A DNA stretch of 64,000 nucleotides. It comes from Oscillatoria acuminata PCC 6304. Its GTDB lineage: Bacteria > Cyanobacteriota > Cyanobacteriia > Cyanobacteriales > Laspinemataceae. The stretch lies in NCBI RefSeq assembly GCF_000317105.1, contig NC_019693.1, positions 1-64,000 of the forward strand, in the 5' to 3' direction. Below are positions 25,961 to 34,513 of this stretch, piece after piece. The notes under the pieces are model-generated. The model ran no database searches, was not told where the DNA came from, and saw nothing but the letters and a program-made list of their open reading frames with translations. Each line of letters begins with the position of its first letter. Within the stretch, counting starts at the first letter, position 1. The position numbers were made by a program, and so were the translations under genes.

Positions 25961-28195
25961 TTAGGGCATTTGAATGGGAATTAAATGATCCTCTGTAACC
26001 CCATCCTGGAATCGACCTCCGTTAGATAAGACCAGCATTAAATGGAGGTTCCAATCCGGATCGGTGGGTAAATCTGCCCAGGGGATGGCAATTTCTAGGC
26101 ATTTATCTAAGGCGACTTGGGCGCGACCCTGGCGGGGATGCCACTGATGATGGTCCCGGGCTTCCTGGAACCACACCGATTGACTGACTAAGTTAATGCC
26201 GAGATGGTGATGGAACAGATAGTTAAACGGTTCGCGATCGGGGCATTGTGATAATGGCATCGAACTGATACTCATCGTCTGACCGGGATAGTACCACAAT
26301 AAATTCAATTCCGGAGGGCAATCTTTGCCGATTTCTGTCCCGGTTTTAAAATCAATTCGCAGATAGAAATGCAGGTGATCCACCCCATACCAAACCCGTT
26401 GAATTGGGCTGCTGCGATGCATAGTCCCCCGGGCTCCACCGATTTCGATACGACCGGCTTTGTCCCAGTCCTGTTCGTCTCCGATGCCATCAATAATGGG
26501 ATGGATGAAACTTTGGGGACGCCGATCGCCTTCTCGTTCATGATCCTCCACTGGACGTAAGACATTCTCCGGAACTGGCTCATCTAACGCCTTATAGATC
26601 GCCGCAATATGTTCCCGAAACAACTGGTCAAACATGGCATCCTGGTTCGAGGAATGACCTTCGCCAAACCACCAGAACCAATCCGAACCCTCAGCCGCAT
26701 ACAACGCTTCCCACGCTTCGGGATTGGCTTCTTCCGTGGCTTCTGGATGTTGCGCCAGGATCTGCCGCGCCGGTTCTAACAAATCCCAGGCTTTATTTTT
26801 GGCCGGGTCCCCAATCCAGGTTGTGAGACTGCCATCCACCCAAGATCCACTATGTAACTGAGCACTGGGGAGAGTCGCCGTAGGAGGAAACTTCTCGATA
26901 AACTCCGCCACAGTAACTAACTCAATTTCCCCATGATGACTGAGTTTTTCATAGAGGGAATTTAAGAACGGTTCGCCATCGCGGTGATAAAATTCCCAGC
27001 AGTTTTCTCCATCCAGGGCGATCGTCACTAACCAAGGCTGTTCTAATCCACTTTCTGGACCGGCAGATTGGCGATGTTTCAGGGAATGACCGATCGCCTC
27101 TAAATGGCCCACCAAATCCGATGCCGCCCGCCTCGGTTCCATCGCACCATAGGTAAAACCAATCAAATCCGATAAGCGGTGGTCCCGGAATACAATGGAT
27201 AAATCCCCTTGAGGTGTTTCTAACCGATAAGGACGATACAAATACTCCGGTTCAAACAGATTCCCCGCGCCATCTCGATGGAAAAAGTGCTGCAAAGTCC
27301 AGCCTAACACCGCTTCATCGGAACAAATCCATTTAAACCCTTGTTCAGCAATATAGGGTAAAATCTCCGGACTGACCGCTTGTTCCGAAGGCCATAACCC
27401 CCGAGGATTCTGGCCGAATCGCTCTTGATACATCGTCCAACATTTGCTCAAGTGCCGGGGAATATCTTCTGACCACTGGAAGCGATGCTGAGGTAATTCC
27501 ATATTGGGAATCGCCACCCGACCGGCATTGGTATCCGCCAGTAAGGGTAAAATCGGGTGGGTATAAGGGGAAGTAATCACCTCTAACTGTCCCGATTCCT
27601 GCATCTGACGATGTTGGGGGATAATTCTGCTGATAATCTCGCGCTGCTTGGAATAGATGCGCTGGCGATCGCTCAGGGAGAAATTCCGGCCTTGTTTTAA
27701 CCACGCTTCAATCTCGGGGTCATCCCAAAAAATCGGGTCGATCCAGGCGAGATTGTGCCATGCCAGCAAATCGCCATACTCGCGATCGCCCCAATGTTCC
27801 AAACACCATCCCCGGCCCTTCTCCTGACGTTGAGCGTACAATTCAGCGTACCGGGGATGGGGATCAATTAACGTGCGATGGTTCCCATCAAAGAAATGCT
27901 CGACAATAAAATGTTTCTGTTCCAGGGTAAGCTGGCTTTCTGGAGTGAGGGCGGCAGTCAGGTAGGGATCGAACGCCGTGCCTTCAATATAGTCTTCAAG
28001 CTGTAAAATCAAGGACGGTACTAAGTTCACCGTTTGACGGAGTTTAGGGTACCGATTCAAGATCAGCACTAAGTCTAAATAATCTTTCGTGCCGTGCAGA
28101 CGCACCCAAGGTAATCGATACTGACCCCCAATTCGGCTTTTATAGAGGGGCTGATGCTGATGCCAAATAAAGGCAACATAGAGCGGGTGAGGCAT
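25961..28195 (-). CDS. Glycoside hydrolase family 57 protein
   Basis: 744 residues. It opens with the GH57 hallmark FIWHQHQPLYK (WHQHQP at 11-16) and GTKDYLDLVLILNRYP. Further family blocks are GLWPSEQAVSPEILPYIAEQGFKWICSDEAVLGW (candidate catalytic Glu in the SDE segment), FRDHRLSDLIGFTY (candidate acid/base Asp) and TIALDGENCWEFYHRDGEPFLNSLYEKL. GH57 enzymes act on alpha-glucans as amylases, branching or debranching enzymes. The C-terminal 200 residues form a beta-rich domain (FYLRIDFKTGTEIG...) often seen in cyanobacterial homologues. It is probably cytoplasmic and involved in glycogen turnover. The exact activity cannot be read from sequence. Confidence 0.9.
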   Translation of the reverse strand: MPHPLYVAFIWHQHQPLYKSRIGGQYRLPWVRLHGTKDYLDLVLILNRYPKLRQTVNLVPSLILQLEDYIEGTAFDPYLTAALTPESQLTLEQKHFIVEHFFDGNHRTLIDPHPRYAELYAQRQEKGRGWCLEHWGDREYGDLLAWHNLAWIDPIFWDDPEIEAWLKQGRNFSLSDRQRIYSKQREIISRIIPQHRQMQESGQLEVITSPYTHPILPLLADTNAGRVAIPNMELPQHRFQWSEDIPRHLSKCWTMYQERFGQNPRGLWPSEQAVSPEILPYIAEQGFKWICSDEAVLGWTLQHFFHRDGAGNLFEPEYLYRPYRLETPQGDLSIVFRDHRLSDLIGFTYGAMEPRRAASDLVGHLEAIGHSLKHRQSAGPESGLEQPWLVTIALDGENCWEFYHRDGEPFLNSLYEKLSHHGEIELVTVAEFIEKFPPTATLPSAQLHSGSWVDGSLTTWIGDPAKNKAWDLLEPARQILAQHPEATEEANPEAWEALYAAEGSDWFWWFGEGHSSNQDAMFDQLFREHIAAIYKALDEPVPENVLRPVEDHEREGDRRPQSFIHPIIDGIGDEQDWDKAGRIEIGGARGTMHRSSPIQRVWYGVDHLHFYLRIDFKTGTEIGKDCPPELNLLWYYPGQTMSISSMPLSQCPDREPFNYLFHHHLGINLVSQSVWFQEARDHHQWHPRQGRAQVALDKCLEIAIPWADLPTDPDWNLHLMLVLSNGGRFQDGVTEDHLIPIQMP

Positions 28196-28317
28196 AGTAA
28201 GAAGAAGTGATGAGGACAGGATAAGGCGATCGCCGGTCAGGATTGAAGAGTTCTTTGCACAGACTGCTTGCTGGTGAACATTCCTAGCCGACCCGCGATC
28301 GTCAATTCCTTCTGAAC

Positions 28318-28560
28318 TTACAGCACTTGTTCCACTTCAGCAATCTCAGGGATGGATTCGCGCAATTTGCGTTCGATCCCCATTCTTAAAGTCATGGCAG
28401 AACTCGGGCAGGATCCGCAGGCTCCTTGGAGTCGCAGCTTGACAATTGGACCCTCCAGTTCTACGAGTTCGACATTTCCGCCATCCGCCATCAAGTAGGG
28501 GCGCAGTTCATCTAATACAGTTTCGACATTTTCCGAAGTTAGTGCCAATGTTGCAGACAT
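28318..28560 (-). CDS. NifU-like (Nfu) iron-sulfur scaffold protein
   Basis: An 80-residue protein corresponding to the NifU C-terminal domain alone: [54 protein letters not shown]. The CxxC pair (ACGSCP) binds a Fe-S cluster between two subunits. In cyanobacteria this small Nfu is a major Fe-S carrier serving photosystem I and other proteins. The ATG at 28560 gives the usual length; an upstream in-frame extension to 28596 lacks family similarity. GGAGAA just upstream supports this start. Confidence 0.93.
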   Translation of the reverse strand: MSATLALTSENVETVLDELRPYLMADGGNVELVELEGPIVKLRLQGACGSCPSSAMTLRMGIERKLRESIPEIAEVEQVL

Positions 28561-28751
28561 AAATTCTCCTGGTTTTAGGTTTACGGTCCTGTCCAAATTT
28601 TAACGGTTCTGGGGAATAGGGTGAGGGGCGATCGCCGATCAGTTTGAGGAAGAGGTGGAATTTTGGAGGTGAACCACAGATTTCACGGATTTTCACGGAG
28701 TCTGGGGGGTCCAGGAATCCGGGCCACCCCAGACCCCTGAGTTTTTGAGAT

Positions 28752-29402
28752 TTAAACGACGGCGGGTTCTAAGAGTTTAATGCTGGAAAATTTAAACTCC
28801 GTGGTGGTTACGGTGTCGTTTTCTTTGGAGTGGATGACTTGATGGGTCATCAGGTAATAGTCTCCAAATTTTTCGTAGGTGTCCTCAAAGTCGAGTTCTC
28901 GGATCAGGTCGTTCGTTTGAGCGTTGCGGAAGACGACATGATAGCGGGTGGCAACATAGCCTGCGCCGGTATCCAGACTTTCTGCGGTATCAATGGTAAA
29001 CGCCATGCGGCCCATGACTCGGCTGACTTGGCAGATTTCCGTGCCTCGGATTTTGTAGTTGGACCCCATTGCATCCCCTTTGACCAGGATTTCTATGGCA
29101 TCGGTGTCATCGGATTCCCCGGCGCTAAAGTTATTTTTGCCGTGGGCGTCCTCAAATTTGCTCCGTTTGCGGTGGGTGACGATATCCCGCAATTGGGTAT
29201 AGACGCTTTGTTGCACCTCTTCGTTGTCGATTCCGCTGACTTCTACGGTGAGGTCACCTTTAATGTGGATTTGGCCGGTATAGGTTTCTTCTCCCTGTTT
29301 GACTTGGAGTTCGGCCCGATATCCCGGAAAATTCGAGTCCCAGGTGTAACGGTTTTCGTAGGCGGCGCGGAATAAATCCCGGGGGTTCGTTTGTTCTGTC
29401 AT
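28752..29402 (-). CDS. DUF3386 family protein
   Basis: 216 residues matching a cyanobacteria/plant-plastid family of unknown function. Characteristic stretches are DLFRAAYENRYTWDSNFPGYRAEL near the N-terminus, a central VMGRMAFTIDTAESLDTGAGY, and near the C-terminus YEKFGDYYLMTHQVIHSKE. There is no signal peptide or membrane span, so it is probably soluble, with a mixed alpha/beta or lipocalin-like beta composition. No catalytic motif is recognised. It stands as a single gene followed by a spacer with a perfect palindrome. Confidence 0.8.
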   Translation of the reverse strand: MTEQTNPRDLFRAAYENRYTWDSNFPGYRAELQVKQGEETYTGQIHIKGDLTVEVSGIDNEEVQQSVYTQLRDIVTHRKRSKFEDAHGKNNFSAGESDDTDAIEILVKGDAMGSNYKIRGTEICQVSRVMGRMAFTIDTAESLDTGAGYVATRYHVVFRNAQTNDLIRELDFEDTYEKFGDYYLMTHQVIHSKENDTVTTTEFKFSSIKLLEPAVV

Positions 29403-29596
29403 GTTTGCCCTTCGTGTTTTTATGTTGACCTTCTTTTAGGGTACAAGCTGACTGGGTGGGTTGTGGGGTCGCTGTCAAGGGACCTGCCATCTGGGGTGTG
29501 CTGAGTCCGGGAAGACAGCTAAGGTTAAAAACCGGGTTTTTTTACCAAGTTTCTGCATAGGGCAACTCCAAAAAATAAAATCTCCAAAACATTCGT

Positions 29597-29650
29597 TGTA
29601 GGGGCGCAATGCGCAGGCCCTCCGGAGGGCCTGCGCATTGCGCCCCTACA
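29597..29650. repeat. Perfect 54-bp palindrome
   Basis: The sequence TGTAGGGGCGCAATGCGCAG, GCCCTCC then its exact reverse complement gives 27-bp arms with no loop. The arms read 'TGTAGGGGCGCAATGCGC', a motif of the dispersed TGTAGGGGCG family also seen at 19.6-19.9 kb and 39.1-39.3 kb. It sits in the 315-base gap between the DUF3386 start and the end of the next histidine kinase gene, where nothing else is seen except a T run near 29538. Confidence 0.9.
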
Positions 29651-29717
29651 CTTCTTTCAGTTGAACGTTTGGATGGTTTATATTTTGCAATCCCCTAAGA
29701 CTGTAGCCACCCCTGCA

Positions 29718-31079
29718 CTATCCGCACTCTTCTGCGATAGGAGTGGACTGGAGGTTAAGGGATGGGCTAATCTCCGGGGAGGATTTAGAACTTAAGCAGG
29801 GGGCGGCTAGGGGCAGATTTACCGTTACCGTTGAGCCGAGTCCTTCCCCCATACTATAAAAGTGAATCTCACCGCCCATGCCTTCGATAATTTTTTTGGA
29901 GAGGGATAGACCTAGACCTGTTCCAGGGTAAGGGCTGGTATAGGCTTCATGAACTCGAAAAAACGGTTCAAAGAGTCGGGATTGATATTCTAGGGGAACG
30001 CCGATTCCCGTATCGGAAATGCGAATTTCTATGCCGTTGGGAGGGTCTACATCCTCATTCAGCACTTTGTGAGTGATGGTTTCAACTTCAATAGTAATGC
30101 CACCTTTGTCAGTAAATTTAATCGCATTTCCCACTATATTTAACATGACTTGAAGGAGTTGCTTTTCATTCCCTTGCAAGCAAATATTCCGGGAATTAGA
30201 GGGTTGGATAATTTTAAAGGTGAGCTGTTTAGATTCAATTTGATTGAAGGTACAGCGTTCGATATTTTTTAACAGTTTATGTAAGTTAACGGGACTGAAT
30301 TCTAGTTCGATGAGAGGAATGGTTTTGGGTTTATTGAAATCCAAAACATCATTAATCATCTGGAGGAAGTGGAGGGCGCTATGGTGAGCTTCATGGATAA
30401 ATTCCCGTTGTTCTTCGCTATCATCTACCATATCATCAAGAATGAGTTGTAGAAATCCGATGATATGGTTGAGGGGAGTGCGGAATTCGTGGGAAATCTT
30501 GCCTAAGAAATCATGTTTGAGACGGGCGGCTTCTTGGGCTTGTTGTCGGGCTTCTTGGAGTTGGTGATAGAGGGTAGCTGAGGCGATCGCACTGCCAGCT
30601 TGCTTGGCGACTTCTTGGACTAATTCGATTTCAGCTTCACTCCAAAGGAAGGGACAATGCTCTCGATGCAGCTTCGATTTATGGACTTGATGATACAAGA
30701 CGATCGCCCCATTGGGTCGATCTTCATAAGCGGTGGGGACAATCAAAGTAGAGTAACGTTCGCCATTTTCTTGGGGTAGAGTTGTATCAACTAAGACAGG
30801 TTCCAGGGTGGCGATCGCCCTGCCAATTTCTGGACATTCCTCTAGTCTGACTTCCCATCCCAACATCGAAGCCATTGCCTGTCGCTGATACTCCGCCACC
30901 ACCTTTAAAGGCTGATTCTCCTCCTGATAGGAATAAATAACACAACGGCTTGCACCCAATCCACTCCCTAAATCTCGGGCAGTTTGCTGCCAAATTCGTT
31001 CCAAGTTTGAGGTGCGATGGATACTTTTAGCGATTTCCAGTAGTAGCTGTTGTGATTTCTTTGATTGTTGCTCAGACAT
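29718..31079 (-). CDS. GAF-domain sensor histidine kinase
   Basis: 453 residues. A GAF domain spans about 15-170 (LERIWQQTARDLGSGLGASRCVIYSY...EIELVQEVAKQAGSAIASATLY), followed by a short coiled-coil (LYHQLQEARQQAQEAARLKHDF). The HisKA domain has phospho-acceptor His197 in KISHEFRTPLNHIIGF. The ATPase domain shows an N box (NIVGNAIKFTDKGG), G1 (DTGIGV), F box and G2 (GTGLGLSLSKKI). No receiver or membrane segment is seen, so it is a soluble kinase that must signal to a regulator elsewhere. The GAF lacks the Cys-His pair of bilin-binding domains, so light sensing is unlikely. It is a close paralogue of the kinase at 31691-33529. Confidence 0.93.
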   Translation of the reverse strand: MSEQQSKKSQQLLLEIAKSIHRTSNLERIWQQTARDLGSGLGASRCVIYSYQEENQPLKVVAEYQRQAMASMLGWEVRLEECPEIGRAIATLEPVLVDTTLPQENGERYSTLIVPTAYEDRPNGAIVLYHQVHKSKLHREHCPFLWSEAEIELVQEVAKQAGSAIASATLYHQLQEARQQAQEAARLKHDFLGKISHEFRTPLNHIIGFLQLILDDMVDDSEEQREFIHEAHHSALHFLQMINDVLDFNKPKTIPLIELEFSPVNLHKLLKNIERCTFNQIESKQLTFKIIQPSNSRNICLQGNEKQLLQVMLNIVGNAIKFTDKGGITIEVETITHKVLNEDVDPPNGIEIRISDTGIGVPLEYQSRLFEPFFRVHEAYTSPYPGTGLGLSLSKKIIEGMGGEIHFYSMGEGLGSTVTVNLPLAAPCLSSKSSPEISPSLNLQSTPIAEECG

Positions 31080-31495
31080 GACACCCTTCCCCTAATCGGC
31101 TAAACTCGCCGAACGTTACATCCTATTTCTAATCATCATTTAAAGACTCGTCAGTATTAATCCTAATCGCTTTGGGAGGATTGTTCAGTCAAATCCAGGA
31201 AAAAGAAGCGCCCAAGAGTTATCCCAAAAACTGGCAACCCTAAAGCGGTATATATTCAAGTCCACTGGAATTCTTGCATGATCTTTCTTTCCATGACCAG
31301 TGTCTTGCAGGATCTTTATAAAATCTTTAGGAAAGATAATTTAATCCTAATCTTCTGTCAACCGTACAATTACGGAATTGATAAGGGTTAAAGCGATTTA
31401 CCCCCCGGGCGATCGTGTAAAGATATCGTGAAGCCTCCAGATTCTGTTTCACCCGGTTCCGTATGGGGTTCGGCACAAACTCATTGGTCTTTCTG

Positions 31496-31610
31496 GGGGA
31501 ACATCTCAATTTGTTCAAGAGACCTAACCCCCCAGCCCCCTTCCCTAGGAGGGAAGGGGGAGCAAGAATTGTAAATTTCCCTGTTAGGCAAAATTGAGAT
31601 GCTCCCCTTT
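31496..31610. repeat. Hairpin (MITE-like) element between the kinase genes
   Basis: Outer arms ACATCTCAATTTGTTC (about 31501) and GCAAAATTGAGATGC (about 31589-31603) are near-perfect inverted repeats. They enclose GAGACCTAACCCCCCAGCCC and CCTTCCCTAGGAGGGAAGGG. The same family occurs at 7794-7968 and 45055-45125. The rest of the 611-base kinase-kinase gap holds two partial repeats of CTTGCA(T/G)GATCTTT near 31274-31316 and no ORF. Confidence 0.75.
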
Positions 31611-31690
31611 CTGGCTCATCTGGAATCCCCATCCCTAGCATGATGACCCTAATTGAGAGGGTTTTTTCTGGGAATCCCGGGATGAACCCC

Positions 31691-33529
31691 TTAAAGTAAT
31701 AAATCCATCGACTCGGAGTTTGGGGTAAAAATCATCACAGGTTTTTGATAAAGCAAGACTGTAAAGGTCACCGTCGAACCGAGTCCCTCACCCATGCTAT
31801 AGAAATTGACCTCTCCGCCCATTGCTTCGATCAGCTTTTGGGAAATTGCCAGTCCCAATCCGGTTCCCCCATATCGCCGGGTTCGTTCCCCATCGACTTG
31901 AGAAAACGATTGGAACAGTTTATCTTGTTGATCGAGAGAAACGCCGATGCCGGTGTCAGCAACAGCAATGGAGACCCTGCCGGGAAATTCTTTGTTTTGG
32001 AAAAACACTGGGTATTCGATGAGTTCAGCGGTAATTGTGATTCCCCCTTCATGAGTAAACTTAATGGCATTTCCGACTAAATTAAACAGAACCTGTAACA
32101 AACGCTGATAGTTACCATAAACTATAATTTCATCCTCCGTGGAGGGTTTATAAACCTGGAAACTTAAATTTTTTTGCTGTCCGTGAGCGCGGGCATGATT
32201 TTCAATCCCGGTTAAGAGTTCATCCAGTTTCACCGGAACTAAATCCAGTTCCATTTTCCCCGCTTCAATTTTGGCAATATCCAAAACATCATTAATTAAA
32301 TTGAGCAGATGGACGGCACTGCGATAGGCTTCTTTAAGAAATTCCTGCTTTTCTTCTTCATCTTCTGCCATATCATCCACGATTAACTTGAGGAACCCGA
32401 TGATGCCATTGAGGGGGGTCCGCAGTTCATGGGAGGTATTGGCGAGAAACTGACTTTTGATTTGGGAAATTTCTTCGGCTTGTTGACGAGCTTCTTCTAA
32501 TTCTTGATAGAGGGTGGCATGAGCGATCGCCGTGCCGACTTGTTCGGCGAGTTCTTGGACTAACTCAATTTCGGCCATACTCCAGGGACGTAACGGGGGA
32601 GTTTTAGCTGATTCAGTCGGATTTGCCTCAAGCTGGGGGTCCGCGAGGATGCCTGGGCGATCGAGACAAATTAAGCCATTGGATCGATCTTGGTAGCTCG
32701 TCGCCACCACTAACAGGGACTCAGGTTCCGAGGCGATCGCCTCAGAAGGACCCACAATCACCGCCGTTTGAGTCAGCAACACCTGATGCAAATCAGGATG
32801 CTCCGCCAGATAGAGGTCCCGACCTTGTAAGGGCTGTAAAGATGGAGTAATGTACTCTGCCACCACCCGGACTTTCGGGTTTCCCGGCTGGTAGGGGCAA
32901 ATAATACAACGGCTGACCCCCAATGCCAACCCCAAACCTTGGACGGTTTCGTTCCAGATCGTATCCAGATCCAGGGTGCGCCGGATCTTGCGCGCCATTT
33001 CCCCGAGAAGTTTTTGATAGAGTTCCGAACCCGGAGGCAAAGTCCGACGAATACTGCTGACAATGCTACTGAGGAATTTTTGATGCAGATCTAAGTGCTT
33101 CGAGGCGATCATCTGGGGATTGCCCGACTGCTCCTCTTCCCCCCAAAGTAGAGCATTTGGCAATAAGCGTCCGATCACCAGCACTTCCCTTGGTTCTCCT
33201 TGAGGCGGAAAAATCGGACTGATCGCCAGTTCAAATAAAAAGTATTGATCGCCATAGCGAAACGGATAGTTAAACCGCTCAGGAATCCGGGAGTTTAACA
33301 CCCGCTCAACCCGCTCTAAATAGGGGGTGATGTTTAAGGGTTTAAAACGATCTCCCGCCACAGTGCCGACGATTTCCTGGGAATTTAACCCGTAATTTTC
33401 AGCATTTGACCAATAAAATCCTCGATATAAACCCGAGGCATCTTGAGTAAATGCCAGTTGTGCTCCTAGCGATCGCAACCAACTAGAATCATTGGACCCA
33501 GGATAAGCAGGGGGTGTAGAGTCATTCAC
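31691..33529 (-). CDS. PAS-GAF sensor histidine kinase
   Basis: 612 residues. The N-terminal 125 residues resemble a PAS domain (YRGFYWSNAENYGLNSQEIVG...YLERVERVLNSRIPERFNYPFRYGDQYFLFELAISPI). A GAF domain spans about 170-342. The coiled coil (LYQELEEARQQAEEISQIKSQF) leads into HisKA with phospho-acceptor His367 in NTSHELRTPLNGIIGFLKL. The ATPase domain has NLVGNAIKFTHEGG, DTGIGV and GTGLGLAISQKL. It shares the linker, HisKA spacing and the closing FYSMGEGLGSTVT block with the kinase at 29718-31079. The two are tandem paralogues differing by the added PAS domain. No receiver domain is fused. Confidence 0.93.
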   Translation of the reverse strand: MNDSTPPAYPGSNDSSWLRSLGAQLAFTQDASGLYRGFYWSNAENYGLNSQEIVGTVAGDRFKPLNITPYLERVERVLNSRIPERFNYPFRYGDQYFLFELAISPIFPPQGEPREVLVIGRLLPNALLWGEEEQSGNPQMIASKHLDLHQKFLSSIVSSIRRTLPPGSELYQKLLGEMARKIRRTLDLDTIWNETVQGLGLALGVSRCIICPYQPGNPKVRVVAEYITPSLQPLQGRDLYLAEHPDLHQVLLTQTAVIVGPSEAIASEPESLLVVATSYQDRSNGLICLDRPGILADPQLEANPTESAKTPPLRPWSMAEIELVQELAEQVGTAIAHATLYQELEEARQQAEEISQIKSQFLANTSHELRTPLNGIIGFLKLIVDDMAEDEEEKQEFLKEAYRSAVHLLNLINDVLDIAKIEAGKMELDLVPVKLDELLTGIENHARAHGQQKNLSFQVYKPSTEDEIIVYGNYQRLLQVLFNLVGNAIKFTHEGGITITAELIEYPVFFQNKEFPGRVSIAVADTGIGVSLDQQDKLFQSFSQVDGERTRRYGGTGLGLAISQKLIEAMGGEVNFYSMGEGLGSTVTFTVLLYQKPVMIFTPNSESMDLLL

Positions 33530-33645
33530 GGTACGGGAAAAATCATCACCGAATAGGGCATCACCAGGGTTTCAAAACCCACTATGTTGGCATATCCTGA
33601 CCGGAGGCAATTGATCACCGCCCCGACTAGAACAGGCATGAAGTC

Positions 33646-33876
33646 TCAATCATTCCACTCACCACGGGGGGGAACGGGAGGATTGCGGGTCAAATTGCGG
33701 GTCAATTCATCATCGCGAGTGGTGTCCCCGCGTAACCATTGTCGCAGGGCTGTTTCAATAACTTTGCTCGGATCGTTGGTCAAATGACTGACGCGATCGA
33801 GTAGTTCGGGATCGATATGGATCGAAATCTCTACTTTTTCGGGGTTGCGACTATGTTGCACAGCCTGATCGTTCAT
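33646..33876 (-). CDS. Ribbon-helix-helix (CopG-like) protein
   Basis: 76 residues from the ATG at 33876. The segment KVEISIHIDPELLDRVSHLTNDPSKVIETALRQWLRG has the RHH pattern: a short beta strand, two helices, and an SxxIxxALRxWL end like CopG/CcdA/MetJ-type regulators. The Arg/Asn/Pro-rich tail (TRNLTRNPPVPPRG) is probably disordered. The frame extends upstream to 34014, but that part shows no conserved feature. RHH proteins bind DNA as dimers. No toxin gene adjoins it, so an antitoxin role has no local support. Confidence 0.65.
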   Translation of the reverse strand: MNDQAVQHSRNPEKVEISIHIDPELLDRVSHLTNDPSKVIETALRQWLRGDTTRDDELTRNLTRNPPVPPRGEWND

Positions 33877-34157
33877 ACAGTTGTAAATTTCTAAACTTGG
33901 GGATAAGGTTACAAGGCTTTGGTGAAAGAGTGCCGCTTCAAAATTCAAGTCCCGCTCACTCAATACGGCTCTGGTGAGTCTGGAGTGAACAACCGCAGGA
34001 GAACTCAGGTGCATTAAAACCGGAGAATCCCTGGAAGGTCATTTTTTCTATTGTACGATGCTGCTTCCAATCTATCTACTGAGATTAAGCCATCTTGGGG
34101 GATAACGGGATATTTCCCTGGGATGCTAACACCGGGTTTGTAGCGAACTTGAGCAAG

Positions 34158-34275
34158 GGTTAGGCTCTCTATAAGTGTCTCTAACCTGCTGCTTGTTGGC
34201 TCACCCGTGAGCGATTGAGTGGTTTATTCAAGCCCATTAGCTGATCATGGGCCGTAGTGGGTTGAGAGCCTCGAT
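34158..34275. ncRNA. Candidate structured RNA upstream of lepA
   Basis: A closing stem AGGCTCTC (34162-34169) pairs with GAGAGCCT (34264-34271). Inside are two hairpins: GCTCA-CCCG-TGAGC (34199-34212) and GCCCAT-TAGCTGATC-ATGGGC (34232-34252). This gives a three-way-junction shape of about 110 bases in a 637-base gene-free stretch (33877-34513). I cannot match it to a named family. No promoter or terminator was assigned, so strand and transcription are open. Confidence 0.35.
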
Positions 34276-34513
34276 GCTATCACAGAATCAAATCCTGTCA
34301 ATTGATTCGGGTGGAAATGCGATCGCCCGATCGCTAAAGGGGAAACTGATCACCGGGGGACCGTCTGGACCCGAAAAGTATTAAAATGTGTTAACAAATA
34401 GGGTGAGGGCAAGGGAATCGCCGGGGTCTGAGTGACCAGGGGTGACGACCCTTGTTCAACCCATCTTGCCCATTGCATCCTCCGCCTATCGCGCCGATAA
34501 CTGACAAAAGCGT

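Noticed and set aside
33646-33876. Antitoxin of a toxin-antitoxin pair (RHH protein)
   Set aside because: No toxin-like gene overlaps or adjoins it on the same strand.
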